Origin: Chryseobacterium piperi
GTDB lineage: Bacteria; Bacteroidota; Bacteroidia; Flavobacteriales; Weeksellaceae
Length of the DNA: 64,000 nt
Direction of reading: 5' to 3'
NCBI RefSeq assembly: GCF_002285635.2
Contig: NZ_CP023049.2
Location: forward strand, 3,782,001 to 3,846,000
Part shown: in pieces, positions 25,858 through 35,871 of the stretch
Position numbering within the stretch: position 1 is the stretch's first letter
How the letters are laid out: the number at the start of each line of letters is the position of its first letter
Notes under the pieces: generated by a model
What the model was told of the DNA's origin: nothing
Database searches by the model: none
The model's input: only the letters and a program-made list of their open reading frames with translations
Made by a program: the position numbers and the translations under genes

Positions 25858-25865
25858 TATCTTTG
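25858..25865 (+). promoter_or_regulatory. Candidate -7 box of lpxB
   Basis: TATCTTTG, exact TAnnTTTG, 61 bases before the lpxB ATG. Confidence 0.5.
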
Positions 25866-25867
25866 AA

Positions 25868-25875
25868 CAAATTTA
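25868..25875 (-). promoter_or_regulatory. Candidate -7 box of the DUF2480 gene
   Basis: Minus-strand TAAATTTG (plus strand CAAATTTA), 19 bases before the ATG at 25848. It nearly abuts the lpxB box, so the two promoters are back to back. Confidence 0.5.
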
Positions 25876-25926
25876 CAAATTAAGATTCAACAACGTTTTA
25901 ATTTGTTCTCTATCCTTATTATAGAA

Positions 25927-27030
25927 ATGAAATATTATATTATTGCCGGAGAAGCATCGGGAGATTTACATGGAAGTAATTTAATGAAAGCTTTAAAAAG
26001 TAAAGATCCGGATGCGGAGTTTAGATTCTGGGGTGGCGATCTTATGGCCCAGCAGGGAGGTACTTTAGTAAAGCATTATCGTGATTTAGCTTTTATGGGA
26101 TTTTTGGAAGTTGCCATGAATCTTAAAACGATTTTGAATAATATTAAATACTGTAAAGAGGATATTAAAAATCATAAACCTGATGTGCTGATTTTAGTGG
26201 ATTATCCTGGATTTAATCTGAGAATTGCCAAGTTTGCCAAAGAATTAGGAATTAAAGTGATCTATTATATCTCCCCTCAGCTTTGGGCCTGGAAAGAAGG
26301 TCGGGTGGAAATTATAAAGAAGTATGTTGATGAAATGCTGGTTATTCTTCCTTTTGAAGAAGATTTTTACAAAAAGCATGGAGTTCATTCTCATTTTGTA
26401 GGTCATCCTTTGCTTGATGCCATCTCAAGTTTACAAAATATTGATCCTGAAAATTTTAAAAAAGAGAATGGATTCAATGAAAAGGAGATTATTGCTCTTT
26501 TGCCGGGATCCAGAAAACAGGAGGTTGAAAAAATGCTTGAAATGATGCTTTCAGTAAGGCCTTATTTTGAAAACTATCAATTTGTAATTGCCGGAGCACC
26601 AAGTCTTCCCAAAGAATTTTACCAAAAATATGTAGATGATAACGTTCATTTTGTTTCTAACAGAACCTATGATTTACTTCGATGTTCAAAAGCTGCGCTG
26701 GTGACATCCGGAACAGCAACTCTGGAGACGGCTTTGCTTAATGTTCCTGAAGTCGTATGCTACAGGGGAAGCACAATTTCTTATGCAATTGCCAAAAGAT
26801 TGGTGAAAAATATTAAATATATTTCGCTGGTCAATTTAATTATGGACAGGGAAGTTGTCAAAGAATTGATCCAAAATGATTTGAACACTGAAAATCTGGT
26901 TAAAGAATTAAAAATGGTTCTGGAAGGTGAAAAAAGATCTCAGGTTTTGAGTGATTATGAGCTTTTACGGGAGAAACTTGGTGGAAGCGGAGCAAGTGAT
27001 CATGCTGCTGAGGTAATACTAAAAGGTTAA
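25927..27030 (+). CDS. lpxB: Lipid-A-disaccharide synthase
   Basis: Glycosyltransferase (family GT19) that joins UDP-2,3-diacylglucosamine and lipid X to form the lipid A disaccharide at the inner membrane. The start MKYYIIAGEASGDLHGSNLM holds the conserved GEASGD; further marks are DYPGFNLRIAKFAKELG, YYISPQLWAWKEGR, FVGHPLLD and LLPGSRKQEVE, then VTSGTATLETAL. The 367-residue length fits. An in-frame TTG at 25903 is an unlikely start, since the ATG at 25927 matches the family N-terminus. Confidence 0.96.
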   Translation: MKYYIIAGEASGDLHGSNLMKALKSKDPDAEFRFWGGDLMAQQGGTLVKHYRDLAFMGFLEVAMNLKTILNNIKYCKEDIKNHKPDVLILVDYPGFNLRIAKFAKELGIKVIYYISPQLWAWKEGRVEIIKKYVDEMLVILPFEEDFYKKHGVHSHFVGHPLLDAISSLQNIDPENFKKENGFNEKEIIALLPGSRKQEVEKMLEMMLSVRPYFENYQFVIAGAPSLPKEFYQKYVDDNVHFVSNRTYDLLRCSKAALVTSGTATLETALLNVPEVVCYRGSTISYAIAKRLVKNIKYISLVNLIMDREVVKELIQNDLNTENLVKELKMVLEGEKRSQVLSDYELLREKLGGSGASDHAAEVILKG

Positions 27031-27190
27031 ATTAAATATTTAACAATAAAATAATATGAATCGAGGGAATTTTTTTTCTGCGATTTTTTTATTTTGAATC
27101 TGTGGTATGTATGAATTTTATTTATCTATTTTTGCTTTAGTTATGTAAATATTTCTAAAATATATCTTTTAGGATAAAAACTAATAATCT

Positions 27191-28567
27191 ATGACGACAA
27201 GAAGGTCTTTTCTCCGGCAAAGTCTGCTTGCAGCTGGTGGTCTGATGATTCCCAGCTCATCTTTTGCCAACTTTATTTTATCAGGTAACAAGAAAGTTAT
27301 TGTAATTGGTGCTGGATTTTCCGGGCTGGCGGCAGCTTATAAATTAGATCCTCGAAAATTTGATGTAACCGTTTTAGAAAGTCAAAATTCTATTGGAGGA
27401 AGAGTCTTTTCTCATAGAATGAGAAATGATCTTATCATTGAGCTTGGTGCAGAGTGGGTGGGGAATTCACACACACGCATTCTTACGCTTTGTGATGAAA
27501 TGAAACTGAAGCTGGATAATAACCAGATGGATACGCATGTTTTATACAAAGGTATTTACAGTCCTTCTAAAAAGTCACATTACACTAAAGAATGGGATGA
27601 TACATTTGATAGGTTGTTGGAAAATTACAGAAATTTTACTGAGGATGATAAAGAGCTGCTTGATCAAATGGACTGGTGGCGGTATTTAGTCAACAATGGT
27701 TGTAAGGGCAGAGATTTGGATCTGCGTGAATTATTTGACAGTACAGATTTTGGAGAAAGCATACGACAGGTTTCCGCGAATTCAGCACTTTCTGAATATT
27801 TTGAAAATATTACAGATGAAGGCAGGAGAAATAAGACAAATAACCAAATGGATCAGAAGATTATTGGAGGGAACAGAAGACTAGCTGATAAGCTTTCCGA
27901 AAAAATAGGCGAGAAAAGAATTCTCCTAAATCATACCGTAACCCGGATTGAGCAAGGAAATAAGGTGAAAATATTTTGTTCTAACGGTAAAGTTTTTGAA
28001 GCAGATAAGGTGATCTGTACTTTGCCAACTTTTGCCTTAAAAAAAATTGATTGGAAACCAGGTTTACCGGAGAATAAAATAGAGGCTCTTAATGAGCTTC
28101 AATATGCCCGAATAAATAAACACGCCATGTTGTTTGAAAAAAGGTTCTGGAAAGCCGAAAACTTTGATATGGTAACGGATCAGCTACCTCATTATTTTTA
28201 TCATGCTACACAAAATCAACCAGGAACAGCCGGAGTGCTGATTTCGTACAGTATTGGTGATAAAGCTGCGGTGATTGCGAATCAAAGTCATGAGATGAAT
28301 TTTAAAAGTATACAGGAAACTTTACATCCTGTTTTTGGAAATATACAGCCTAATCTTTTGCAACAGGAGAATTATTATTGGGGGAATGATGACCGCTCAA
28401 GAGGGTCTTATGCACTTTACGGACCTGGGCAATGGGGACGTATCAGACCTATTCTGAAGGAACCTTTTCTGCATACTCATTTTGCGGGTGAACACCTTGC
28501 TGATTGGCAGGGGTTTATGGAAGGTGCTATTCAGTCAGGAGAAATAGCAGCTGAGGAGATTATATGA
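27191..28567 (+). CDS. Flavin monoamine oxidase family protein, Tat-exported
   Basis: FAD-dependent amine oxidase. The N-terminus TTRRSFLRQSLLAAGGLM is a twin-arginine signal (RRSFLR), so it is probably exported folded with its FAD. The dinucleotide fold follows: VIVIGAGFSGLAAAYKL, then VLESQNSIGGRVFSHR and LGAEWVG. The C-terminus has the FAD-closing motif FAGEHLADWQGFMEGAIQSGE. At 458 residues the length is usual. Likely substrate is an amine or amino acid, but the specificity cannot be inferred. No neighbour shares an obvious pathway; a terminator follows. Confidence 0.88.
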   Translation: MTTRRSFLRQSLLAAGGLMIPSSSFANFILSGNKKVIVIGAGFSGLAAAYKLDPRKFDVTVLESQNSIGGRVFSHRMRNDLIIELGAEWVGNSHTRILTLCDEMKLKLDNNQMDTHVLYKGIYSPSKKSHYTKEWDDTFDRLLENYRNFTEDDKELLDQMDWWRYLVNNGCKGRDLDLRELFDSTDFGESIRQVSANSALSEYFENITDEGRRNKTNNQMDQKIIGGNRRLADKLSEKIGEKRILLNHTVTRIEQGNKVKIFCSNGKVFEADKVICTLPTFALKKIDWKPGLPENKIEALNELQYARINKHAMLFEKRFWKAENFDMVTDQLPHYFYHATQNQPGTAGVLISYSIGDKAAVIANQSHEMNFKSIQETLHPVFGNIQPNLLQQENYYWGNDDRSRGSYALYGPGQWGRIRPILKEPFLHTHFAGEHLADWQGFMEGAIQSGEIAAEEII

Positions 28568-28602
28568 TGGATTGAGTTTTAAAATTTTTAATTATTTATA
28601 AC

Positions 28603-28636
28603 AAATCACAGGAATTTTTTTCTGTGATTTTTCTTT
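28603..28636 (+). terminator. Terminator after the amine oxidase gene
   Basis: AAATCACAG and CTGTGATTT pair over 9 bp around a ten-base loop, then T-rich sequence. Confidence 0.75.
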
Positions 28637-28704
28637 TGTACAACGGATTTGATCTTATTTTAAAACTTTTAAAATTTTGAAGTGTAAATTTTTAGCTCAA
28701 TAAA

Positions 28705-28712
28705 TATTTTTG
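28705..28712 (+). promoter_or_regulatory. Candidate -7 box of comEC
   Basis: TATTTTTG fits TAnnTTTG and overlaps the in-frame TTG at 28710, which argues against that codon as start. Confidence 0.4.
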
Positions 28713-28730
28713 AGTAATACAAATTTTGAA

Positions 28731-30500
28731 TTGAATAAACAACCTCTTCTTATTCTCGTTATATGTTTTATTCTTGGGATATTTTTTCAGGATAAAACAA
28801 TGCTGGGGGAAACCTATATCTATATTGCTTTTGGAGTTTGCTTGTTAATTTTTATTTCAACCTTTTTTCATGCTTATTTTTTATATAAAATTAAACCTGT
28901 TCTGTTGGGGATCATGTTTTTTGGAATGGGAATTATGATTCATTCTTATAACATTCTTTCTACTCTTCCTATACAGCATTTTTCAAATGAAAAGATCATT
29001 TTTAAGATTTCTAAAAAATTAAATTCAACAGAAAAATATAAGAAATATGAATCTTTTATTCAGGTTGGAAAACAGCAGTTGAATTCCATTTTATTTATTC
29101 CTAAGGATAAGGGTGTCCTTGATTTCAATCATTATTACCAGGCAACTGCCTATATTAGTAAGGTGAAACCTCCCCAATTCGATTTCCAGTTTGACTATGC
29201 GGGATATTTGAAGAGAAAAAATATTGAATATCAATCGTATGTTTCAGGTGATATTGTGGGCGTTATGCGAAATGATCTGACAATCAAAGAAAAGGTTTCT
29301 CAAAAAAGACTTGATGTTTTGCAAAAGATTGATCAATCGGGTATTTCTTCTGAAAGCAAAGCTTTTCTGAAAGGAATTATTCTGGCAGACAGGACGGAGT
29401 TGAGTTCTGTGGTTGTTCAGGATTTTAACCGGTCAGGATTGGTTCATCTTCTTGCCATTTCGGGAACGCATATTATGGTCATCTTTGGGTTGTTCTATTT
29501 TCTTTTAAAAGCTTTTCTTCCGTTGAGGTTTAGGAAATATGTTATCATCATAAGTCTGCTGTTTATTTGGTTGTTTGCTGCATTTATAGGATTTGGTAAT
29601 TCTGTCCTGCGTGCATGTACGATGCTGACGGTGTATTTTATCTATGTTTTGCTTCAGAGAAAAACCGATGTATTGCATTCTATGGCTCTGGCTGCTTTTA
29701 TTATTTTGATTATTGATACTCAGGAACTTTTTAATCTCGGATTTCAATTGAGCTTTGTGGCAGTCCTTGGAATTTTTTGGTTGAATAAGCCTATATTAAA
29801 ACTTTTTCCTAAACAGGATCATTATCTGAAGAAGCTTATTTTTAATACGGTTTCTATTTCAATTTCGGCTCAGCTTGCTACTTTACCTCTGATTTTGTAT
29901 TATTTCCATCAGTATTCATTGATTTCAATTCTTGCCAATTTTATCGTTGTTCCCTTTTCTGAGCTTATCATTGTATTCTCATTTGTAATGGCAATTTTAA
30001 TTGCATTGAATCTGGATTTCAATATAATCAATATTGGATATGATTTTGTAATTAGGGGATTGTTGAAGTGCATCCACTGGTTTGCGGAGCTTGAAATTTT
30101 ATTTTTCGAAAATATTTCAATGAATTTGCTGGAAGCTTTCGTCTTATTGGTTATTATTTATTGGCTGAGGTTCGTGATTCTCAAATTTAATTTTAAAAAC
30201 AGTATGGTATTGATAATGGGTATTTTAGTATTTTTTATTGTAAGTTCTGTTTTTAATGTTATTGAGAATCAGAAAGAAGAGGTCTTGGTTCATCATGTGG
30301 GTCATGAGAAAGTATTTTCAGTCAAAGAAGGAGATAGGGTCTGTTTTTGGATGAAAAATAGTATGGATCAGGATAAAGTCTCTAAATACGTTATAAATCC
30401 ATACTGCTCGTCAAGAAGGCTGAAATATATTCAATTGAAAAATTTTCCGGAGCTGACGAAAAAGATTATGTATAAGGGTAAAATTTATGATATAAATTAA
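28731..30500 (+). CDS. comEC: ComEC/Rec2 family DNA-uptake channel protein
   Basis: Inner-membrane channel for single-stranded DNA in natural transformation. A DUF4131-like N-terminal region with several helices is followed by the competence domain with the motif SGLVHLLAISGTHIMV near residue 230, and about ten helices in all (for example VLRACTMLTVYFIYVLL, LGFQLSFVAVLGIFWL). There is no C-terminal metallo-beta-lactamase domain, as in many Bacteroidota. The start is uncertain: an in-frame TTG at 28710 lies inside a TATTTTTG -7 box (28705-28712), so I prefer TTG at 28731, giving MNKQPLLILVICFILG; the first ATG (28800) would cut helix 1. Confidence 0.85.
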   Translation: MNKQPLLILVICFILGIFFQDKTMLGETYIYIAFGVCLLIFISTFFHAYFLYKIKPVLLGIMFFGMGIMIHSYNILSTLPIQHFSNEKIIFKISKKLNSTEKYKKYESFIQVGKQQLNSILFIPKDKGVLDFNHYYQATAYISKVKPPQFDFQFDYAGYLKRKNIEYQSYVSGDIVGVMRNDLTIKEKVSQKRLDVLQKIDQSGISSESKAFLKGIILADRTELSSVVVQDFNRSGLVHLLAISGTHIMVIFGLFYFLLKAFLPLRFRKYVIIISLLFIWLFAAFIGFGNSVLRACTMLTVYFIYVLLQRKTDVLHSMALAAFIILIIDTQELFNLGFQLSFVAVLGIFWLNKPILKLFPKQDHYLKKLIFNTVSISISAQLATLPLILYYFHQYSLISILANFIVVPFSELIIVFSFVMAILIALNLDFNIINIGYDFVIRGLLKCIHWFAELEILFFENISMNLLEAFVLLVIIYWLRFVILKFNFKNSMVLIMGILVFFIVSSVFNVIENQKEEVLVHHVGHEKVFSVKEGDRVCFWMKNSMDQDKVSKYVINPYCSSRRLKYIQLKNFPELTKKIMYKGKIYDIN

Positions 30501-30614
30501 TTGTTTTATTTTTTTTGTTTTTCCTTTATCTATAATACTTTAGGCTCTTATTTAGAAAGATTACAAACTGGCTAATTGTGAGATTTCTCACTTTTCAATA
30601 TTGTTAACATTTCT

Positions 30615-30622
30615 TAATTTTG
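30615..30622 (+). promoter_or_regulatory. Candidate -7 box of the sdhCAB operon
   Basis: TAATTTTG, 24 bases before the sdhC ATG, in an otherwise gene-free 146-base spacer. Confidence 0.5.
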
Positions 30623-30646
30623 TAGAAATTCAAATTTAAACTTAAT

Positions 30647-31309
30647 ATGGCAGGTTTAACGAGTTCTACAATAGGTAGAAAATATGCTATGGCATTATCA
30701 GCTATGTTTTTGCTGATTTTTCTTATTCTGCATTTAACAACAAATTTATTATCTGTTATAAATCGGGATGCTTTCAATACGGCATCAGATTTTATGGGGT
30801 ATAATCCTTTTGTTCAGTTTTTAATGCAGCCTATTCTTGGTTTTGCAGTTATTTTCCATTTTGTTATGGGATTTGTACTGGAGATTAAGAATAATAAAGC
30901 GCGTCCTATTAAGTATGCATCTAACGACGCTTCTGTGAATTCTTCATGGATGTCCAGAAATATGCTTATTTCTGGAGCTGTTATTTTGGCTTTCTTGGCG
31001 CTACACTTATATGATTTCTGGCTACATGAAATAAACTACAAGTATGTAGAGGGACTAACTCCTGATGCAGAACGTTTCTGGCCGGAATTACATGAAAAGT
31101 TTGCTGACATCTGGAGAGTAGCTTTGTATGTGATCTCATTCGTATTATTGGGATTACACCTTGCTCACGGGTTTCAGTCTTCTTTCCAGTCAATTGGTGC
31201 AAGACACCCTAAGTATACCCCGATTATTATGGCGGTAGGGACATGGTATTCTATCCTGATCCCTCTTGGGTTTATTTTTATTGCATTATTTCATTTTATA
31301 ACTCAATAA
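30647..31309 (+). CDS. sdhC: Succinate dehydrogenase cytochrome b subunit
   Basis: Membrane anchor that holds heme b and passes electrons between succinate and menaquinone. The 220-residue, five-helix protein begins [22 protein letters not shown] and has histidines in helices suitable as heme ligands ([41 protein letters not shown]). This is the single-subunit (B-type) anchor used in Bacteroidota, which is why no sdhD is present. It is first of a three-gene operon with sdhA 16 bases downstream. Confidence 0.94.
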   Translation: MAGLTSSTIGRKYAMALSAMFLLIFLILHLTTNLLSVINRDAFNTASDFMGYNPFVQFLMQPILGFAVIFHFVMGFVLEIKNNKARPIKYASNDASVNSSWMSRNMLISGAVILAFLALHLYDFWLHEINYKYVEGLTPDAERFWPELHEKFADIWRVALYVISFVLLGLHLAHGFQSSFQSIGARHPKYTPIIMAVGTWYSILIPLGFIFIALFHFITQ

Positions 31310-31325
31310 TATCAATATACATAGT

Positions 31326-33338
31326 ATGAGTAAATTAGATTCAAAGATTCCAGCAGGTCCTCTTAAGGACAAGTGGAAGCATCATAAAGACCATATGAAC
31401 CTTGTTGCACCAAACAACAGAGATAAGATTGATATTATTGTTGTAGGTACAGGTTTAGCAGGAGGTTCTGCAGCAGCAACTCTTGCTGAGCAGGGCTATA
31501 ATGTAAAAGCTTTCTGCTATCAGGATTCTCCAAGAAGAGCGCACTCTATTGCAGCTCAAGGGGGGATCAATGCAGCTAAGAATTACCAGGGAGATGGAGA
31601 TTCAACGTATAGATTATTCTATGACACCATAAAAGGAGGAGATTACAGAGCAAGAGAAGCTAATGTATACAGATTGGCTGAAGTTTCTGCTAATATTATC
31701 GACCAGTGTGTTTCTCAGGGTGTTCCTTTCGGAAGAGATTACGGAGGTCAGCTGGATAACCGTTCATTTGGTGGGGTTCAGGTAAAAAGAACTTTCTACG
31801 CAAAAGGACAAACGGGTCAGCAGCTATTATTAGGTGCTTATTCTGCCATGAGCCGTCAGATCGGAAAAGGTAGAATTAAAATGTACAACCGTCACGAGAT
31901 GTTAGATCTTGTTATTGTAGATGGTAAAGCAAGAGGAATTATTGCAAGGAATCTTGTAACAGGAGAAATTGAAAGACATTCTGCGCACGCAGTAGTTATT
32001 GCATCAGGTGGATACGGAAATGTTTATTTCCTTTCTACGAATGCGATGGGATCCAATGTTTCTGCAGCATGGAAAATTCACAGAAAAGGAGCTTACTTTG
32101 CTAACCCTTGTTATGTACAGATTCACCCGACGTGTATTCCTGTTCATGGAACACAACAGTCTAAATTAACCTTGATGTCTGAATCATTAAGAAACTCAGG
32201 AAGAATCTGGGTTCCTAAAAAGATTGAAGATTCAGTTGCCATCAGAGAAGGTAAATTAAGACCTGAAAATATCAAAGAAGAAGACAGAGATTATTATTTA
32301 GAGAGAAGATATCCTGCATTCGGTAACTTAGTACCTAGAGACGTTGCGTCAAGAGCTGCTAAAGAAAGATGTGATGCTGGTTTCGGAATCGAAAATAATG
32401 AGACTAAAGAAGGGGTATACCTTGATTTCTCTACAGAGATCATGAAAAAAGGTAAAGAATCCGCTATCGAAAAACATATTCATAACCCGACTGATCAACA
32501 GCTTTATGACTTAGGTAAAAGCTGGGTTGAAGAAAAGTATGGTAACTTATTCGTAATGTATGAAAAAATTACTGCGGATGATCCATATAAAACTCCAATG
32601 AAGATCTACCCTGCGGTTCACTATACTATGGGTGGTATCTGGGTGGATTACAATCTTCAGTCTACTATCCCTGGATGTTTCGTGATTGGAGAAGCCAACT
32701 TCTCAGACCACGGAGCCAACAGACTTGGAGCTTCTGCTTTGATGCAAGGGCTTGCTGATGGATATTTTGTACTTCCTTATACGATTGCAGATTATCTTTC
32801 TGCAGACATTAGAACGGGAGAGATTCCTACCAATTCAGGAGCATTCGATGAGGCTGAAAAAGGGATTAAAGATAAAATAGACTTCTTCTTAAACAATAAA
32901 GGAACTCATTCTGTAGACTATTTCCATAAGAAATTAGGAAATATCATGTGGAATAAAGTAGGTATGGGAAGAACTCCTGAAGGATTAAAAGAAGCAATTC
33001 AGGAAATCGCAGAGGTAAGAAACGAATTCTGGAAAGATGTGAAAGTACCTGGTGAAGGAGAGGGAATGAATACTGAGCTTGAAAAGGCATTCAGAGTAGC
33101 AGACTTCCTAGAGCTTGGTCAATTAATGGCTATCGATGCATTGCAGAGAAATGAATCTTGTGGTGGTCATTTCCGTGAGGATCACTCAACTCCTGATGGA
33201 GAGGCGGAAAGAGATGACGTAAATTATAAATACGTTGCAGCTTGGGAATATCAGGGATCAGATATCAATCATGAGATTCTGCACAAAGAAGACCTGATTT
33301 ACGATAACATCGAGGTTAAAACTAGAAGTTACAAATAA
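31326..33338 (+). CDS. sdhA: Succinate dehydrogenase/fumarate reductase flavoprotein subunit
   Basis: Catalytic FAD subunit oxidising succinate to fumarate in the TCA cycle, facing the cytoplasm. FAD-binding motif [18 protein letters not shown]; covalent FAD histidine in [13 protein letters not shown]; active-site regions [24 protein letters not shown] and [18 protein letters not shown]-terminal [16 protein letters not shown]. The 670-residue length matches the B-type enzyme of Bacteroidota. Located between sdhC and sdhB. Both directions (succinate dehydrogenase or fumarate reductase) are possible for this type; the organism group is aerobic, so succinate oxidation is likely. Confidence 0.96.
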   Translation: MSKLDSKIPAGPLKDKWKHHKDHMNLVAPNNRDKIDIIVVGTGLAGGSAAATLAEQGYNVKAFCYQDSPRRAHSIAAQGGINAAKNYQGDGDSTYRLFYDTIKGGDYRAREANVYRLAEVSANIIDQCVSQGVPFGRDYGGQLDNRSFGGVQVKRTFYAKGQTGQQLLLGAYSAMSRQIGKGRIKMYNRHEMLDLVIVDGKARGIIARNLVTGEIERHSAHAVVIASGGYGNVYFLSTNAMGSNVSAAWKIHRKGAYFANPCYVQIHPTCIPVHGTQQSKLTLMSESLRNSGRIWVPKKIEDSVAIREGKLRPENIKEEDRDYYLERRYPAFGNLVPRDVASRAAKERCDAGFGIENNETKEGVYLDFSTEIMKKGKESAIEKHIHNPTDQQLYDLGKSWVEEKYGNLFVMYEKITADDPYKTPMKIYPAVHYTMGGIWVDYNLQSTIPGCFVIGEANFSDHGANRLGASALMQGLADGYFVLPYTIADYLSADIRTGEIPTNSGAFDEAEKGIKDKIDFFLNNKGTHSVDYFHKKLGNIMWNKVGMGRTPEGLKEAIQEIAEVRNEFWKDVKVPGEGEGMNTELEKAFRVADFLELGQLMAIDALQRNESCGGHFREDHSTPDGEAERDDVNYKYVAAWEYQGSDINHEILHKEDLIYDNIEVKTRSYK

Positions 33339-33362
33339 TCTCCAACCTATAAATATAAAATT

Positions 33363-34130
33363 ATGAGTGCAAAAAAAGGCTTACATCTTACGCTGAAAAT
33401 TTGGAGACAAAAAAATAATAAATCTAAAGGTCAGTTTGAGACCTATAAAATATCGGATGTTTCTACAGACTCTTCATTTTTGGAGATGCTGGACATTCTT
33501 AATGAAAATTTAATTAACGAAGGAAAAGAACCGATTGCTTTCGATCACGACTGTCGTGAAGGAATCTGTGGTATGTGTTCTCTTTATATCAATGGTAGAG
33601 CTCATGGTCCTGATACAGGGATCACCACTTGTCAGCTTCACATGAGAATGTTCAAAGACGGTGAAACGATCGTTATTGAACCATGGAGAAGCGCAGCTTT
33701 CCCGGTAATTAAAGACTTAATGGTAGACAGAAGTGCATTTGACAGAGTAATGGCTGCAGGAGGATTCATTTCTGTGAATACTTCTGGAAATACATTGGAT
33801 GCCAATGCTATTCTTGTTCCTAAAGAAGATGCGGATAAAGCAATGGATGCAGCAGCATGTATCGGTTGTGGTGCTTGTGTAGCTACATGTAAAAATGGTT
33901 CTGCCATGTTATTTGTAGGTGCTAAAGTTTCTCAGTTTGCATTACTTCCTCAAGGTAGGGTTGAGGCACAGAGAAGAGTTCTTAACATGGTTCAGGCTAT
34001 GGATGAAGAAGGATTTGGTAACTGTTCCAACACTGGTGCTTGTGAAGTAGAATGTCCTAAAGGAATTTCTTTAGAGAATATTGCAAGAATGAACAGAGAA
34101 TACATGTCAGCATTAGTAGACAAAGGATAA
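33363..34130 (+). CDS. sdhB: Succinate dehydrogenase iron-sulfur subunit
   Basis: Electron-transfer subunit with three Fe-S clusters. The [2Fe-2S] ligands are in [20 protein letters not shown] plus TTCQLH; the second domain shows [14 protein letters not shown] and [15 protein letters not shown] for the [4Fe-4S] and [3Fe-4S] clusters. 255 residues. It ends the sdhCAB operon, 24 bases after sdhA, and is followed by a terminator. Assignment is firm. Confidence 0.96.
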   Translation: MSAKKGLHLTLKIWRQKNNKSKGQFETYKISDVSTDSSFLEMLDILNENLINEGKEPIAFDHDCREGICGMCSLYINGRAHGPDTGITTCQLHMRMFKDGETIVIEPWRSAAFPVIKDLMVDRSAFDRVMAAGGFISVNTSGNTLDANAILVPKEDADKAMDAAACIGCGACVATCKNGSAMLFVGAKVSQFALLPQGRVEAQRRVLNMVQAMDEEGFGNCSNTGACEVECPKGISLENIARMNREYMSALVDKG

Positions 34131-34148
34131 AACTAATTAAAATAGTTC

Positions 34149-34183
34149 AAAAAAATCGTCTCCTTATTGGGTGACGATTTTTT
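34149..34183 (+). terminator. Terminator after sdhB
   Basis: AAAAAATCGTC and GACGATTTTTTT pair around a short loop (with possible inner pairs), then a T run. Confidence 0.8.
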
Positions 34184-34215
34184 TAGTTAAATCTTTCATA
34201 AAAAGTAGTATTTAA

Positions 34216-34248
34216 TTGTATTTAGTAAATTGGAAAAACTTATTTTTG
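34216..34248 (+). promoter_or_regulatory. Promoter of the thioredoxin-fold lipoprotein
   Basis: TTG (34216-34218), 22 bases, TATTTTTG (34241-34248), 19 bases before the ATG. Confidence 0.6.
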
Positions 34249-34267
34249 TTTAATTATAAAAATCAAA

Positions 34268-35800
34268 ATGAAAAAATATCTTTTATTGTTTATCATCGCA
34301 ATATTTGTGATGTCTTGCTCTAAAAAAGTAGAAGTAAAAGGAAAAATTACAGGTGGATCTCCATTAGAAAGAATAGAATTCATTGAAGCTTCAGGTGTTG
34401 CTACATTACCATTAGCCAACATCGGAGTAAAGAATGACGGAACTTTCTCAGGAAGCTTTGAGGCTCCTAAAAATGGGATGTACCTTATTTCTTATGCAGG
34501 AAAACAAAATCTGGTATATCTGAAAAAAGGACAAACCCTTAATATTTCAGGTAACGGAATGACATTCCCTAGCGAATATGTTATCACCGGAGATGCTAAA
34601 AAGAACAATGACTTTTTTGCTGCTTCTCAAAAATTCCTTTCTAATTATGCTCAGACCGTGAACATGAATGAACTGATGATGAAAGATGAGAAAGGCTTTC
34701 TTCAGGGAATTGAAAAAGTAGGAAAAGATATTACTAAAAATATTGATGAGAACGTTAAAAAGTTCAGTCCTGACAATGAAGTAATCAACTGGAAGAAAAA
34801 TGACCTTGCAAGTACTTTGCTATCCATTACTTCTCAGTATGAAATGAGACAAAGCCAGAATCCATCATTTAAAGCAAGTAAAGCTTTTGTAGATTATGAG
34901 AATAAGCTTCAGGAGAATAAGGATGTAATGATCAAGGAAAATCCTTTATACAGACAATACCTGCTTTCTAAGATGAGTCCGGATTTTCAAAAATATGCTG
35001 AAGCTAACGCTAAAGGGAAAACAGATATCACAACATCTGAGTTGTTTGCTCAATATTTAAAAACTAAAAAAGATTTGTCTCAAACTGCTAAGGATTACCT
35101 TTTAGCATTTGTAATGGCTCAATCTGATATTCATCCTGGGACACCGGTTAAAACTACGGATAAGATTAAAAAAATCATTGACGAAGATATCAAAGATGCT
35201 ACTATTAAAAATGACCTGACTAAAATTCAGGTTGCAGTTAATGGAGTAAAAATAGGAGAAGTTGCTCCCGATGCATCTTTAGTAAAGCAAGACGGAAAGT
35301 CTTATAAGCTTTCTGAAAACAAAGGAAAACCATATATGTTATTCTTCTATGCATCTTGGAATCCATATATCGGAGAAGCTACAGTTCCTGTATTGAAAGA
35401 GGTAGTGAATTTTTATAAATCAAAAATGAATTTTGTATTTGTAAATGTTGACGATACAAAAGATCAGTTTATCAAAACAAGCGGTTCATTATTAAAAGGA
35501 ATTCCGGGAGTTAATGTATACGGAGACGGAGGATTGGATTCCGATGTTGCTAAGAAATACGGAGTTTATGGATTTAAATTACCTTGCTTTGTAATTATTG
35601 ATAAAGACGGTAAAATTGCCAGTAGATCTTTTGTTAATTTAGGAGAACCGGAATTAGTAACGATTCTTGATAAATTAACAGGGCTTTCTGCTCCGAAAGT
35701 TAACCCTAATGCACAATTACAGCCAGGTTTAGGCGCTGATCCAGCTGCACAACAAGCAGTTCCTCAGCCTCAAAATCCTCAACCTGCTCCAACAAAATAA
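34268..35800 (+). CDS. Thioredoxin-fold (TlpA/AhpC-TSA-like) lipoprotein lacking CXXC
   Basis: Exported lipoprotein (signal ending IFVMSC, Cys17) of 510 residues. The N-terminal part, with VEVKGKITGGSPLERIEFIE, looks like the DUF4369 domain common in Bacteroidota TlpA-like proteins; a helical middle follows (about 110-330). Residues 335-475 are a thioredoxin-like domain: GEVAPDASLVKQDGKSYKLSE, then FFYASWNPYIGEA, FVFVNVDDTKDQF and the cis-Pro region GFKLPCFVIIDKDG. The redox CXXC is replaced by NPYI, so normal disulfide exchange is not possible at this site. The C-terminus is proline/glutamine-rich. Possibly a chaperone or binding protein. Monocistronic, with own promoter and terminator. Confidence 0.85.
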   Translation: MKKYLLLFIIAIFVMSCSKKVEVKGKITGGSPLERIEFIEASGVATLPLANIGVKNDGTFSGSFEAPKNGMYLISYAGKQNLVYLKKGQTLNISGNGMTFPSEYVITGDAKKNNDFFAASQKFLSNYAQTVNMNELMMKDEKGFLQGIEKVGKDITKNIDENVKKFSPDNEVINWKKNDLASTLLSITSQYEMRQSQNPSFKASKAFVDYENKLQENKDVMIKENPLYRQYLLSKMSPDFQKYAEANAKGKTDITTSELFAQYLKTKKDLSQTAKDYLLAFVMAQSDIHPGTPVKTTDKIKKIIDEDIKDATIKNDLTKIQVAVNGVKIGEVAPDASLVKQDGKSYKLSENKGKPYMLFFYASWNPYIGEATVPVLKEVVNFYKSKMNFVFVNVDDTKDQFIKTSGSLLKGIPGVNVYGDGGLDSDVAKKYGVYGFKLPCFVIIDKDGKIASRSFVNLGEPELVTILDKLTGLSAPKVNPNAQLQPGLGADPAAQQAVPQPQNPQPAPTK

Positions 35801-35819
35801 TAAACTTTAACATAGTAGA

Positions 35820-35850
35820 AAAACCTTGTCCTAGGATAAGGTTTTTTTTA
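35820..35850 (+). terminator. Terminator after the thioredoxin-fold lipoprotein
   Basis: AAAACCTTGTCC and GGATAAGGTTTT pair with one G-T around a TA loop, followed by T-rich sequence. Confidence 0.8.
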
Positions 35851-35853
35851 TTG

Positions 35854-35861
35854 TATTTTTG
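35854..35861 (+). promoter_or_regulatory. Candidate -7 box before the repeat region and rlmD
   Basis: TATTTTTG, directly after the preceding terminator. A transcript starting near 35866 would cover the repeat region, the small frame and rlmD. Confidence 0.4.
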
Positions 35862-35871
35862 CAAAATAAAA

